Origin: Pseudoalteromonas sp. S16_S37
GTDB taxonomy: Bacteria > Pseudomonadota > Gammaproteobacteria > Enterobacterales > Alteromonadaceae
NCBI RefSeq assembly: GCF_014694405.1
Contig: NZ_JAAUWV010000043.1
Coordinates: forward strand, 1-43,171
Length of the DNA stretch: 43,171 nucleotides
Direction of reading: 5' to 3'
Below are positions 21,599-29,952 of the stretch, one piece after another; position 1 is the stretch's first letter; the number at the start of each line of letters is the position of its first letter. The notes under the pieces were generated by a model, which did no database searches, was not told where the DNA came from, and saw only the letters and a program-made list of their open reading frames with translations. The position numbers were made by a program, and so were the translations under genes.

Positions 21599-22774
21599 TT
21601 ACGAAATAGTCAACTGCATGCCATGGAATGAGCATGTCGAGAGTATTTTTTGCTCAGCCAAGGTCAGACCCAAGTAAGAAAACCATAATTGCGTTTCATC
21701 GTCTTCAATGAAATGGTTTTCTTTTAGTAACAGGTACAGCGCATAGCCATGGGCTTTTTTCAGTACTGTGGTTAAAGGTAAAGGATCGCTTAATTTTTTA
21801 TTCGAATTTGGTAAATAAGTAACCGCAAACTCTTCCATCGCGGCATTAAATGGCAAATATCGAAACTCCATGTTTTCAATTAGCTGTTGAGTGACCTTTG
21901 CGGAATGTTCTAGTAACAGGTTACGCAAAAAAAGTGGATCTGGGCTGAGTTCTAACAGTGCCGTGTGTAAGTCTTTATGGCCTTTATTTCGCGCTTTTAA
22001 CACCCTGTCCTGCCATATAGTTTCATAACTTCTCAAATACAAACGTGTTAATGCAGCTTTACCGATATCAAGCATCATACCTAGCGTATAAGCATGCTGC
22101 TCTTTTGCACCATTTAACTCAGCCAACGCTTTTGCAGCTAATGCTGTGGCCATGCTTAGCTCTCTAAGCTTTCTTTTCATTAATTGAAAAGGTTCTGTGG
22201 AATAAGGTAACCAGTGGCGCATGGCGTATGTGGGAATGACCCACTGTAAATTTTCTAACCCCAAATAACGCAGTGCCAAAGCAGGTGTATCAACTTTTAC
22301 AGTGATACCCATTGAGCTTTTTTTGCGATACTGCGGCATATTCACTAAAGATACCAGCTCTCGCCCTAACCAAGATAAGTCATTAACCAGTGGCTCAAGG
22401 CGGCCAACAGAAGCCGATTTGACCGCAAGCAAATCAAATATGGCCGGCACACCATCTTCTATCCCCATAACTTCGTAGTACAAACAGTCAATGTCATTCA
22501 CTTGTTTTGTAATGCTAGTTTCTATTGCTTGGTGAATATGTTCGCTGGCTTTGGCGATATATTTGTGGTGACTCGTGCTGCTTTCTTTTCGTTTAGCGGA
22601 GGCCGCAATTTCTACTTCTAATAATGTACGTTGCGGTATTTTCTCGCCCAGATTCATCTCTAACGTGTGAATATAACCGAGCTGTTGCTGAGCAAAACTA
22701 TGACTAATAAGCAAGTCGTGGGCGCGCTCACAAAGCGCTTGTGCCATCCTTAAGTGCGTATTTTCTTCAGTCAT
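21599..22774 (-). CDS. HDOD-domain protein with a degenerate HD site
   Basis: 391 residues. The central part has the HDOD pattern: LVSLVNMPQYRKKSSMGITV, then ALALRYLGLENLQWVI, a LRELSMATALAAKALAEL helix, and YTLGMMLDIGKAALT. The last normally reads LHDIG, and here the histidine is methionine (D236 remains), so metal-dependent hydrolase activity is unlikely. Such proteins act as signalling scaffolds, often in c-di-GMP, stress or motility circuits. The N-terminal ~95 residues and C-terminal ~100 residues match nothing I recognise. It follows pabA by 38 nt on the same strand. Confidence 0.75.
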   Translation of the reverse strand: MTEENTHLRMAQALCERAHDLLISHSFAQQQLGYIHTLEMNLGEKIPQRTLLEVEIAASAKRKESSTSHHKYIAKASEHIHQAIETSITKQVNDIDCLYYEVMGIEDGVPAIFDLLAVKSASVGRLEPLVNDLSWLGRELVSLVNMPQYRKKSSMGITVKVDTPALALRYLGLENLQWVIPTYAMRHWLPYSTEPFQLMKRKLRELSMATALAAKALAELNGAKEQHAYTLGMMLDIGKAALTRLYLRSYETIWQDRVLKARNKGHKDLHTALLELSPDPLFLRNLLLEHSAKVTQQLIENMEFRYLPFNAAMEEFAVTYLPNSNKKLSDPLPLTTVLKKAHGYALYLLLKENHFIEDDETQLWFSYLGLTLAEQKILSTCSFHGMQLTIS

Positions 22775-22812
22775 AAGCTCACTTTAAACTAGCAATTTGT
22801 ATTATAAAAAGG

Positions 22813-23394
22813 TTAGAAGCGACGAATAAAGTTATCAAGTAAGTTCAGGCCATGTTCCGTTAAAATGGCCTCAGGGTGAAACTGCACTCCCTCCAACGCT
22901 AAATTAGTATGGCACATCCCCATAATCTCATCCACTTGTTGAGTTGCTGTTTGTGTCCAAGCCGTTACCTCAAAGCAATCTGGTAGAGTATGCTTATCAA
23001 CAACAAGAGAGTGGTATCTGCATACCGTTAAGGGGTTCGGTAGGCCTTTAAAAACGCCCTGTGCAGTATGTTTTATCTGAGAAGTTTTACCATGCATTAC
23101 AGTATGCGCCCTAACCACTTTTGCACCTAAAGCCTGCGCAATAGCTTGATGGCCAAGACAAATACCAAGTATTGGGATCTGACCTTTAAATTGCTCAATA
23201 ACAGATAAAGAAATACCCGCTTCGTTAGGAGAGCAAGGTCCAGGTGAGATCACTATATGCTCTGGGTTAAGCGCTTTTATGTCAGCCAAACTGAGTGCAT
23301 CATTGCGCTTCACCAATACCTCTTGATCCAAACGTTGGAAATACTGCACTAAGTTATAAGTAAATGAGTCATAGTTATCGATCATTAATAACAT
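22813..23394 (-). CDS. pabA: Aminodeoxychorismate/anthranilate synthase glutamine amidotransferase subunit
   Basis: 193 residues from the ATG at 23394, which aligns with the E. coli PabA start (MLLMIDNYDSFTYNL) and has GGAAA upstream. It is a class I glutamine amidotransferase with nucleophile C79 in LGICLGHQ and a His/Glu pair in GVQFHPEA. HGKTS and RYHSLVV are typical of PabA/TrpG. It supplies ammonia to PabB for folate and may also serve TrpE. No trp genes are near, and linkage to astC (argD) favours pabA. A strong terminator sits immediately upstream. Confidence 0.92.
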   Translation of the reverse strand: MLLMIDNYDSFTYNLVQYFQRLDQEVLVKRNDALSLADIKALNPEHIVISPGPCSPNEAGISLSVIEQFKGQIPILGICLGHQAIAQALGAKVVRAHTVMHGKTSQIKHTAQGVFKGLPNPLTVCRYHSLVVDKHTLPDCFEVTAWTQTATQQVDEIMGMCHTNLALEGVQFHPEAILTEHGLNLLDNFIRRF

Positions 23395-23406
23395 AGAAAT
23401 TTCCAT

Positions 23407-23431
23407 AAAAAAGCCAGGCCCATGCCTGGCT
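23407..23431 (-). terminator. Intrinsic terminator between trpS and pabA, abutting the pabA ribosome site
   Basis: Minus strand: AGCCAGGC-ATGG-GCCTGGCT followed by T run (23407-23412). The U tract ends about 12 nt before the pabA ATG and only a few bases before its GGAAA ribosome site. There is no room for a separate promoter downstream of it, so pabA expression must come from read-through or from a promoter upstream of the hairpin. Confidence 0.9.
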
Positions 23432-23448
23432 AACTACAATATGTAAAT

Positions 23449-24453
23449 TTACGGACGAGGAATAAAACCAACCGCGTCATAAACAGCTTTTAGGGTTTGC
23501 TCAGCTCTTGCACTTGCCTTTTCAGCCCCCTGCTTCATGATGTTATCCAATAAAGTTTGATCTTCACGGATCACCTTAAAGCGCGCTTGAATTGGTTCAA
23601 TCATCGCAACCACGGCTTCTGCGGTATCTTTTTTCAAATGCCCATACATTTTATCCGCATACTCAGGTACAAGCTGATCGATAGGACGCTTTGTTGCAAC
23701 CGATAACAAAGTCAGCAAGTTAGATACGCCAGGTTTCTCATTGCGATCAAAGTAAATTCGCGCTTGTTCATCTGAATCAGTAACCGCTTTTTTGAGTTTT
23801 TTCTCAATTTTTTTCGGCTCATCCAACAGCATGATAAATGCATTTGGATTGTCATCCGATTTAGACATCTTTTTCAGTGGATCTTGTAAGCTCATCACTC
23901 TAGCGCCTAACTCAGGAATATAAGGCTCAGGAATTTTGAACACATCGCCATAAATATTATTAAAGCGCGTTGCGATATCTCTGGTGAGTTCTAAATGTTG
24001 CTTTTGATCTTCACCAACCGGTACTTGGTCCGCTTGATAGAGCAAGATATCTGCAGCTTGTAATACTGGATATGCAAACAAGCCAACATTGACGTTGTTG
24101 GCATGTTTAGACGACTTATCCTTAAACTGCGTCATGCGATTCAATTCGCCCATTTGCGCATAGCAGTTAAGAACCCAAGCTAATTGAGCATGTTCTGGCA
24201 CTTGCGATTGTACAAATAGTGCTGATTTTTCAGGATCGATACCGCATGCTGTGTACAACGCTATCCCATCTAGTACGCGATCTCGTAGTGTTTGTGGGTC
24301 TTGTCGTACCGTAATGGCATGCAAGTCAACCAACATAAAGAAACTTTCATGATCTTCTTGTAAGTTAAGCCACTGGTTAATGGCGCCTACATAATTGCCT
24401 ATCGTCATACCACCGGTTGGCTGAATGCCACTTAACACTACTGGTTTAGTCAT
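23449..24453 (-). CDS. trpS: Tryptophanyl-tRNA synthetase
   Basis: 334 residues, class I synthetase of the compact bacterial type. The HIGH-type motif is TIGN (17-20) in SGIQPTGGMTIGNYVGA. The KMSKS loop is intact at 195-199. Other blocks include MGELNRMTQFKDKS and VPVGEDQKQHLELTRDIA. It charges tRNA-Trp. It follows gph by 25 nt in the rpe-gph-trpS order familiar from E. coli. Confidence 0.97.
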   Translation of the reverse strand: MTKPVVLSGIQPTGGMTIGNYVGAINQWLNLQEDHESFFMLVDLHAITVRQDPQTLRDRVLDGIALYTACGIDPEKSALFVQSQVPEHAQLAWVLNCYAQMGELNRMTQFKDKSSKHANNVNVGLFAYPVLQAADILLYQADQVPVGEDQKQHLELTRDIATRFNNIYGDVFKIPEPYIPELGARVMSLQDPLKKMSKSDDNPNAFIMLLDEPKKIEKKLKKAVTDSDEQARIYFDRNEKPGVSNLLTLLSVATKRPIDQLVPEYADKMYGHLKKDTAEAVVAMIEPIQARFKVIREDQTLLDNIMKQGAEKASARAEQTLKAVYDAVGFIPRP

Positions 24454-24478
24454 GATGTTCCTTTATTAAAATATTGTA

Positions 24479-25144
24479 TTATCGCTGAGTTAAAATAGGG
24501 ATTATATCTAAGAAATTGTCGCAGAGGTACTGTGGATTAAATTCTTGCAAATTTGCCCCTTGATGATAGCCATAAGTTAAAGCTATAACCTCAATATTTG
24601 CGTTTTGGGCAGCTAAAATATCACTCTTTGAGTCACCAACCATAATCACCTCTGATGGCTGCAACTCCATAAGTTCACAAGCTTTTAGTAGTGGCTGCGC
24701 AGCAGGCTTTTTTTGCCCATCATCTCCACATACCAGCACATCAAAATACGAGCTGAGCTGTAGTTGTTGCAAAAGTGGCTCGGTAAACACTCTATCTTTG
24801 TTGGTGATTAGCGCCTTTGAAAAACCACTTAAGGCTGCTAAGCCTGTTTCAACGTTGGGATACAAGCTTGCGCATTGCCCAGCTAATTGCTCATAGTGAC
24901 CTTTAAAGGTTTTTATGGCAAGGTCAATTAAGGATTGCGGCAATTGAGGATTTAGTTCGCTATCACCACTTAGGCCGCGCTTAACCAACATATCAATGCC
25001 GTTGCCCACCCAAGTGCAAACTTGTCCATAACTTACAATAGGAAATGCCACTTCGGTTAACGTCAAATTAAGCGCGATATACATATCTTGCGCACTATTA
25101 ACCAACGTACCATCCAAATCAAATAAGACACCTTTATAACGCAT
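24479..25144 (-). CDS. gph: Phosphoglycolate phosphatase (HAD superfamily)
   Basis: 221 residues with the HAD motifs in order: motif I FDLDGTLVNS (nucleophile and acid aspartates), motif II ALITNK, and motif III/IV KPAAQPLL with MVGDSKSDILAA. The helical cap lies between motifs I and II. Expected to dephosphorylate 2-phosphoglycolate, a DNA-repair by-product. Position between rpe and trpS supports gph over other HAD phosphatases. It starts 3 nt after rpe. Confidence 0.92.
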   Translation of the reverse strand: MRYKGVLFDLDGTLVNSAQDMYIALNLTLTEVAFPIVSYGQVCTWVGNGIDMLVKRGLSGDSELNPQLPQSLIDLAIKTFKGHYEQLAGQCASLYPNVETGLAALSGFSKALITNKDRVFTEPLLQQLQLSSYFDVLVCGDDGQKKPAAQPLLKACELMELQPSEVIMVGDSKSDILAAQNANIEVIALTYGYHQGANLQEFNPQYLCDNFLDIIPILTQR

Positions 25145-25147
25145 TAA

Positions 25148-25828
25148 TTATTGTACCTTTGCTAATTCTGCACGCATTTGAGTTATAACTGCTTGATAGT
25201 CTGGCTGATTAAAAATTGCCGATCCAGCTACGAACATATCTGCACCCGCCGCCGCAATTTGCGCAATGTTGTCAACTTTAACGCCACCATCGACTTCTAA
25301 ACGTATGTTGTACCCACTTTGATCTATCAATGCTCTTACCTGACGCAATTTATCTAAGGTATGAGGAATAAAGCTCTGACCACCAAAGCCCGGATTAACT
25401 GACATTAACAAAATGACATCTAGCTTATCCATCACATGATCCAAGTAATGTAGTGGCGTCGCTGGGTTAAATACCAAACCGGCTTGGCAGCCATTGTCCC
25501 TAATTAAGCTAATAGTGCGGTCAATATGCTCACTCGCTTCAGGATGAAAAGTAATGATGTTCGCACCCGCTTTGGCAAAGTCAGGAATAAGAGAATCAAC
25601 AGGCTTTACCATCAGATGCACATCAATTGGTGCGCTAATGCCATAGTCACGTAGTGCTTTACAGATCATTGGGCCAAACGTTAGGTTTGGCACATAATGA
25701 TTATCCATCACATCAAAGTGGATCACGTCAGCACCCGCATTTAGCACTTTATCTACGTCTTCACCCAAGCGGGCTAAATCCGCCGATAAAATAGACGGTG
25801 CGATTAAATAGTCTCGTTGTTTTTGCAC
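25148..25828 (-). CDS. rpe: Ribulose-phosphate 3-epimerase
   Basis: 226 residues, TIM barrel. Catalytic and metal residues are visible in IAPSILSADLARLG, IHFDVMDNHYVPNLTFGP, IDVHLMVKP, LLMSVNPGFGGQSFI and LEVDGGVK. It interconverts ribulose 5-phosphate and xylulose 5-phosphate in the pentose phosphate pathway. It is the first gene of this minus-strand run (rpe-gph-trpS). In E. coli it follows dam directly, but here two plus-strand genes separate them. Confidence 0.97.
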   Translation of the reverse strand: MQKQRDYLIAPSILSADLARLGEDVDKVLNAGADVIHFDVMDNHYVPNLTFGPMICKALRDYGISAPIDVHLMVKPVDSLIPDFAKAGANIITFHPEASEHIDRTISLIRDNGCQAGLVFNPATPLHYLDHVMDKLDVILLMSVNPGFGGQSFIPHTLDKLRQVRALIDQSGYNIRLEVDGGVKVDNIAQIAAAGADMFVAGSAIFNQPDYQAVITQMRAELAKVQ

Positions 25829-25964
25829 AATAAAAGCCTCTGTTCCTCAGTATTGTCCGCACTACTTTACCGCATTTTAGATTCGCGACACACTATTAAG
25901 AGCCCACTAATTGTAACAATTCAAAAACTTCCCTATCTGAAACTGCGCAAAACCAATTTTTCGT

Positions 25965-25993
25965 TTGTTTAGTGAGCAATTATTGTGTATTAT
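25965..25993 (+). promoter_or_regulatory. Probable promoter of the small plus-strand operon
   Basis: -35 TTGTTT (25965-25970), 17-nt spacer, -10 TATTAT (25988-25993). The start site would be about 26000, giving a leader of about 25 nt before the ATG at 26026. It supports these small genes being a real transcription unit. Confidence 0.55.
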
Positions 25994-26025
25994 TTGATGA
26001 TAACCGTTAGGTGAGGAGTAACACT

Positions 26026-26322
26026 ATGTTAGGTCGGCTTAAAACACGGATGCTTGTGCTTAGTGCGATTGTAGTTATGTCAACGGGATTAGTATTCCAA
26101 GATGAGGCTGCGTTAGCGCTTACCAAACATGATAACTGTACATGCAAAACCACAGACAGCAGTTCAACACAATACTGTGAAACAGAAAAGGATATCAATT
26201 GGTACTCATGGTTCATGGGTCAAAGCGGTAGTGCGCAGTTTCACTATCTAGACTTATTGGAGCTTTTGTTAGGCTCTGATAGACAAAGCGACGGCGGTAT
26301 CTCCTCACGGACAGGACTCTAA
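26026..26322 (+). CDS. Small exported protein of unknown function, Cys-containing
   Basis: 98 residues from the ATG at 26026, chosen for the GAGGAG ribosome site 7-8 nt upstream. A basic start (GRLKTR) and a hydrophobic run (residues 9-24) make an export signal or a single anchor, with possible cleavage after residues 29-31 (AALALT). The rest is polar, with C38-T-C40 and C51 in NCTCKTTDSSSTQYC, then an aromatic WYSWF and a leucine-rich LDLLELLLG. I do not recognise the family. It sits 5 nt upstream of the DUF2970 gene and is probably co-transcribed with it. Confidence 0.7.
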   Translation: MLGRLKTRMLVLSAIVVMSTGLVFQDEAALALTKHDNCTCKTTDSSSTQYCETEKDINWYSWFMGQSGSAQFHYLDLLELLLGSDRQSDGGISSRTGL

Positions 26323-26327
26323 TCGTT

Positions 26328-26507
26328 ATGTCCTTGCTTCGCGTACTACAAAGCGTTATAGCCGCAATGTTTGGCGTGCAGAGTGAGAAGAAGTATCATG
26401 ATGATTTTAGTAAACCAGCAATTGCCCCTTACTTAATAGTGGGCATTATCTTAGTTGCGGCGTTAGTCGTTACGCTATCTGCTTTCGTGAACTACTTAGC
26501 ACGGTAA
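26328..26507 (+). CDS. Small membrane protein, DUF2970-like
   Basis: 59 residues. MSLLRVLQSVIAAMFGVQS followed by a short polar stretch and one strongly hydrophobic segment (about residues 34-55, PYLIVGIILVAALVVTLSAF) is the DUF2970 pattern as I know it: a one-span inner-membrane protein of unknown role. The start ATG has AGGAC about 14 nt upstream. The gene runs 16 nt past the dam stop codon, so the two are convergent and overlap at their 3' ends (26492-26507). Confidence 0.8.
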   Translation: MSLLRVLQSVIAAMFGVQSEKKYHDDFSKPAIAPYLIVGIILVAALVVTLSAFVNYLAR

Positions 26508-27343
26508 TGTTTTTGCTTATGGTACATAGCCATAAGCTCGTTGACTTTGTTTCGTGCCCCGCCTTTGGGACTAATAGTACGTTTGACCTGAATAACATCT
26601 AAGCTAGCTTGGCTATATATTTTCCGAGTCCATACCGTATCATGGTTTGAAATTAATACTGGTGTTTTGTGAATAAATGCAGTTTGCTCAGCCAAGTTTG
26701 CAAGATTTGCTTGATCATCTAGATCAAACCCCCCTTTTGCATAAGACGTAAATGAAGCTGTTTTACTCAACGGAACATAAGGTGGATCGCAATATACAAC
26801 CGCATTATCAGGTATTTTTCGAAAAACATCCGTATAACTTTTACACGTAAACGTGGCTCTTTGCGCCTTACAGGCAAACGCATACAACTCTTTTTCAGGA
26901 AAATACGGACGCTTATATTTTCCAAAAGGAACGTTGAAGATCCCTTTTAGATTGTAACGGCATAAGCCATTGTAACCATGACGGTTCATATACAAAAATA
27001 AAATAGCACGCTCGTAAATGTCTACACTTTCGTTAAACTGTAAACGGTAAGCGTAATATGAATCGGGGTGGTTGTTCAGCTCAACGAATAGTTTTTTTGC
27101 ATCGCTCACAAACTCATCAGGTTGGCGCTTGAGCTCATTGTATAAATTGATCAAATCAGCATTGATATCATTCAAATAATAATTTTTAAAGTCAGTATTT
27201 AAAAATACTGACCCTGCACCTACAAACGGCTCAACTAACGTGTCTGCATCTTGACTTGCGGTTTTTAGCCTACGCGCAATGTCTTCAACCAAACTGTATT
27301 TTCCGCCTGCCCATTTTAGGAAGGCGCGAGTCTTTTGTTGCAT
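26492..27343 (-). CDS. dam: DNA adenine methylase (GATC-specific)
   Basis: 283 residues. Motif order is that of alpha-class N6-adenine methylases: FLKWAGGKYSLVEDI, AdoMet-binding EPFVGAGSVFLN, the catalytic DPPY (VVYCDPPYVPLS), and a DNA-recognition region between. The RYNLKGIFNVPFGKY segment is typical of E. coli Dam. It methylates adenine in GATC, guiding mismatch repair, SeqA binding and oriC timing. It follows damX by 52 nt. Its 3' end overlaps the convergent DUF2970 gene. Confidence 0.96.
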   Translation of the reverse strand: MQQKTRAFLKWAGGKYSLVEDIARRLKTASQDADTLVEPFVGAGSVFLNTDFKNYYLNDINADLINLYNELKRQPDEFVSDAKKLFVELNNHPDSYYAYRLQFNESVDIYERAILFLYMNRHGYNGLCRYNLKGIFNVPFGKYKRPYFPEKELYAFACKAQRATFTCKSYTDVFRKIPDNAVVYCDPPYVPLSKTASFTSYAKGGFDLDDQANLANLAEQTAFIHKTPVLISNHDTVWTRKIYSQASLDVIQVKRTISPKGGARNKVNELMAMYHKQKHYRAK

Positions 27344-27395
27344 GCTGATTCTATTTATAAAAAATGTGGGCCGATTTTACACTAAAAGTCTATGA

Positions 27396-28859
27396 TTACC
27401 GAGTCGGTAGACTAATTTCCTGTTTTATTTTATCAACTTTCTTGAAAAATGGCTGACCGCTTAATATTTGCGCTGGCAACGTCGATTTTGCTTCTTGAGC
27501 CAGCTCTAAACTTGAAAATGGCCCCAAAATGATAATCCACCATATTTGGCTGCTTCGGTTAGCTTTATATATTTTAACGTTGTCTAATTTATGTTGCTCA
27601 ATAAATTCTTGTGCGACCGCTTTATCTTTCACAGCTAAAAGCTGAACTGCCCACTCACTGTCCTCACGAGCCATCAACCAAGCGCCGTCATCTAGCATAT
27701 CGACATGACCTGTTGGCAGCGCGTTAGTCTCTTTACTGTCCACTTGAGCACTTTGTTTTTTCGTCTCAATCACAGGTTGAGGAGGCTGTTCAGCCCCTTC
27801 AAGGAGTTGTTCGGCCACCGCCTCTGCTGCCGCAGGTATTGCTTTTGTCTCGACATTGCTGTCAGCTGCCACGATTTCTTTAACAGTACTGTCATTTGCC
27901 AAAGCCGATACGATAGCAGCCACATCTTGCTGCTTTACTAACCCATTCTGCTCGTTAGCCGAGTGTTCAACCTCACTCTCAACCTGTTTTTGTGTTTCAT
28001 CTTCCACAGTGACAGGTTTAGAAACCTCTGCAGGGCCATCGGTTAACGGTACCTCGGCTTTTTGATCATCATTGACGGCTTTAGTTGCTGGTATAACTGT
28101 ATTAAGCTGTGAGTTCTCTTCAGGCTCAGGCAATAGAGCTGTTAGCTCTTTTTGATAAATGAATGCAATCATTAACATGGCCAAAATCACGGTTAAAAGA
28201 ACCAGATGCCAAGATAACTTCGTAGCTTTTTTGGGTGTGGCTCGCAAATCCACTTGTTGTTCACTTTGCCATTCGAGTAATACCGCAGGGTTTCCGGCAC
28301 ATCCCCTTAAGAAGGTATGAAAAATGGGGTCTTCCAATGGCGGTAATTGTTTGAAAAACATATCCATCAGGCGGCGGGACTCTGCCATAGATAGCGGTTC
28401 AATATGAATATCCAGAGCATCTCTTAACATATTTGGCGCTTGCGCAGTAACCAATATATAAAGCGTTTCAGGACATTCTTTCGCAAGTATTTGTAGCTGC
28501 TCAATCATCTCATCCGTAAGGTGTCGCGCACCATCTAACACCCATAAGCAAGGGCCACACGGAGATTGGCGGTATAGATTATAAAAATTCTGACTTAGAG
28601 ATAACTGCTGATCGATCAAAGGACCTCGAAAACTATGCTGCAAGAGCTGCGTCATTAAGTCTGAGTCTTTCGTCGTGGCAGAGAGTTGGATGTATGCTTT
28701 ATTGAAATCAGGGTATTTATCTGTGATAAAAGATTCAGCAATATAGCTTTTGCCTAATCCTGAGGAACCCACTAAACAAATCAGATTTTGCCCATATTCG
28801 AACTGTAACGCTATACGATCCACTAAGGCGGATCTGCTCGGTAATATTTGCGACTGCAT
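27396..28859 (-). CDS. damX: Cell-division protein DamX (AAA ATPase with SPOR domain)
   Basis: 487 residues. The N-terminal AAA/ExeA-like ATPase has Walker A GSSGLGKS (31-38) and Walker B-like LWVLDGA. A transmembrane segment lies near 222-243 (LVLLTVILAMLMIAFIY). A long acidic, low-complexity periplasmic linker (about 250-390) follows, then a C-terminal SPOR domain (about 405-482; WAVQLLAVKDKAVAQEF, WWIIILGPFSS). SPOR binds denuded peptidoglycan at the septum. aroB stop and damX start share one base (TAATG), so they are coupled. Confidence 0.92.
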   Translation of the reverse strand: MQSQILPSRSALVDRIALQFEYGQNLICLVGSSGLGKSYIAESFITDKYPDFNKAYIQLSATTKDSDLMTQLLQHSFRGPLIDQQLSLSQNFYNLYRQSPCGPCLWVLDGARHLTDEMIEQLQILAKECPETLYILVTAQAPNMLRDALDIHIEPLSMAESRRLMDMFFKQLPPLEDPIFHTFLRGCAGNPAVLLEWQSEQQVDLRATPKKATKLSWHLVLLTVILAMLMIAFIYQKELTALLPEPEENSQLNTVIPATKAVNDDQKAEVPLTDGPAEVSKPVTVEDETQKQVESEVEHSANEQNGLVKQQDVAAIVSALANDSTVKEIVAADSNVETKAIPAAAEAVAEQLLEGAEQPPQPVIETKKQSAQVDSKETNALPTGHVDMLDDGAWLMAREDSEWAVQLLAVKDKAVAQEFIEQHKLDNVKIYKANRSSQIWWIIILGPFSSLELAQEAKSTLPAQILSGQPFFKKVDKIKQEISLPTR

Positions 28860-29929
28860 TAGCGGCCTATCAGCAATCTCACCGTGTCATCTGACACATC
28901 ATCGACCAATGCACAAGTACCCAGCGAAGTTGGTACTATAAAACGAATGCGCCCTTTTTTGTTCTTTTTATCTTTTCGCATATGTGACAAGAATTGCTCT
29001 GTATTCATCTGAGCAGGCACTTCAATTGGTAACTCATAACTTGCGATTAATTTCTCTATTCTCGCAACTTCAGAGCCAGTTAAAGTATCTCGTAACGCAG
29101 CTAGTTTTGCCGCGAGTACCATACCAACTGCAACGGCTTCACCATGTAACCAGTTGCCATAACCCATTTGCGCTTCGATAGCGTGACCAAAAGTATGCCC
29201 CAAATTCAATAATGCTCTCACACCCGCTTCAGTTTCGTCTTGAGCTACAATTTGCGCCTTAATTTGACAACAACGATAAATAACCTGCATCAACACATCT
29301 TGTTTTAATTCAGTGAGTGTATGATGGTTATCTTCTAAAAATGTCAAAAATGACTCGTCATAGATTAGACCATACTTTATTACCTCGGCCATACCAGCTG
29401 CGAACTCTCGAGCAGGCAAGGTAGCTAAACTATTGGTGTCAATGAATACCGCTTTAGGTTGATAAAAAGCGCCAATCATATTTTTGCCTAACGGGTGATT
29501 AACAGCCGTTTTACCACCAACGGAAGAGTCTACTTGGGACAGTAAAGTGGTTGGAATTTGAATAAAAGGGATACCACGTTGATAGCACGCAGCGACAAAC
29601 CCCGTGAGATCTCCGATAACACCACCACCAAGCGCTATTAAACAGGTGTCTCTGCCACAATTGTTTTGCAGCAAGAAGGCATTTACTTGTTCAAAGTATT
29701 CAAGGGTTTTGTATTGCTCGCCGTCGGGAAGACAAAAATGTAATGGTTCATAGCCATCAAGGGCATCCAGTAAGCTATCTAGATATAACGGTGCAATAGT
29801 ATGATTGGTAATGATGACAGGACGACATTGACCGATGTACTTGGTGAGTCGTCCTACATCTGCTAGTAAGTTTTGCCCTATGTAGATAGGATAGCTGCGC
29901 TCGTTTAAATCTACCTTCAACTCAAGCAT
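28859..29929 (-). CDS. aroB: 3-dehydroquinate synthase
   Basis: 356 residues. NAD- and metal-binding blocks are clear: DGEQYKTLEY, ALGGGVIGDLTGFVAACYQRGI, PTTLLSQVDSSVGGKTAVNHP, KNMIGAFYQP, EVIKYGLIYD and LNLGHTFGHAIEA. It converts DAHP to 3-dehydroquinate, step two of the shikimate pathway. It lies 23 nt after aroK, as in most gammaproteobacteria. Confidence 0.97.
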   Translation of the reverse strand: MLELKVDLNERSYPIYIGQNLLADVGRLTKYIGQCRPVIITNHTIAPLYLDSLLDALDGYEPLHFCLPDGEQYKTLEYFEQVNAFLLQNNCGRDTCLIALGGGVIGDLTGFVAACYQRGIPFIQIPTTLLSQVDSSVGGKTAVNHPLGKNMIGAFYQPKAVFIDTNSLATLPAREFAAGMAEVIKYGLIYDESFLTFLEDNHHTLTELKQDVLMQVIYRCCQIKAQIVAQDETEAGVRALLNLGHTFGHAIEAQMGYGNWLHGEAVAVGMVLAAKLAALRDTLTGSEVARIEKLIASYELPIEVPAQMNTEQFLSHMRKDKKNKKGRIRFIVPTSLGTCALVDDVSDDTVRLLIGR

Positions 29930-29952
29930 CTATCCCTCCTAGGTGATCAAAA

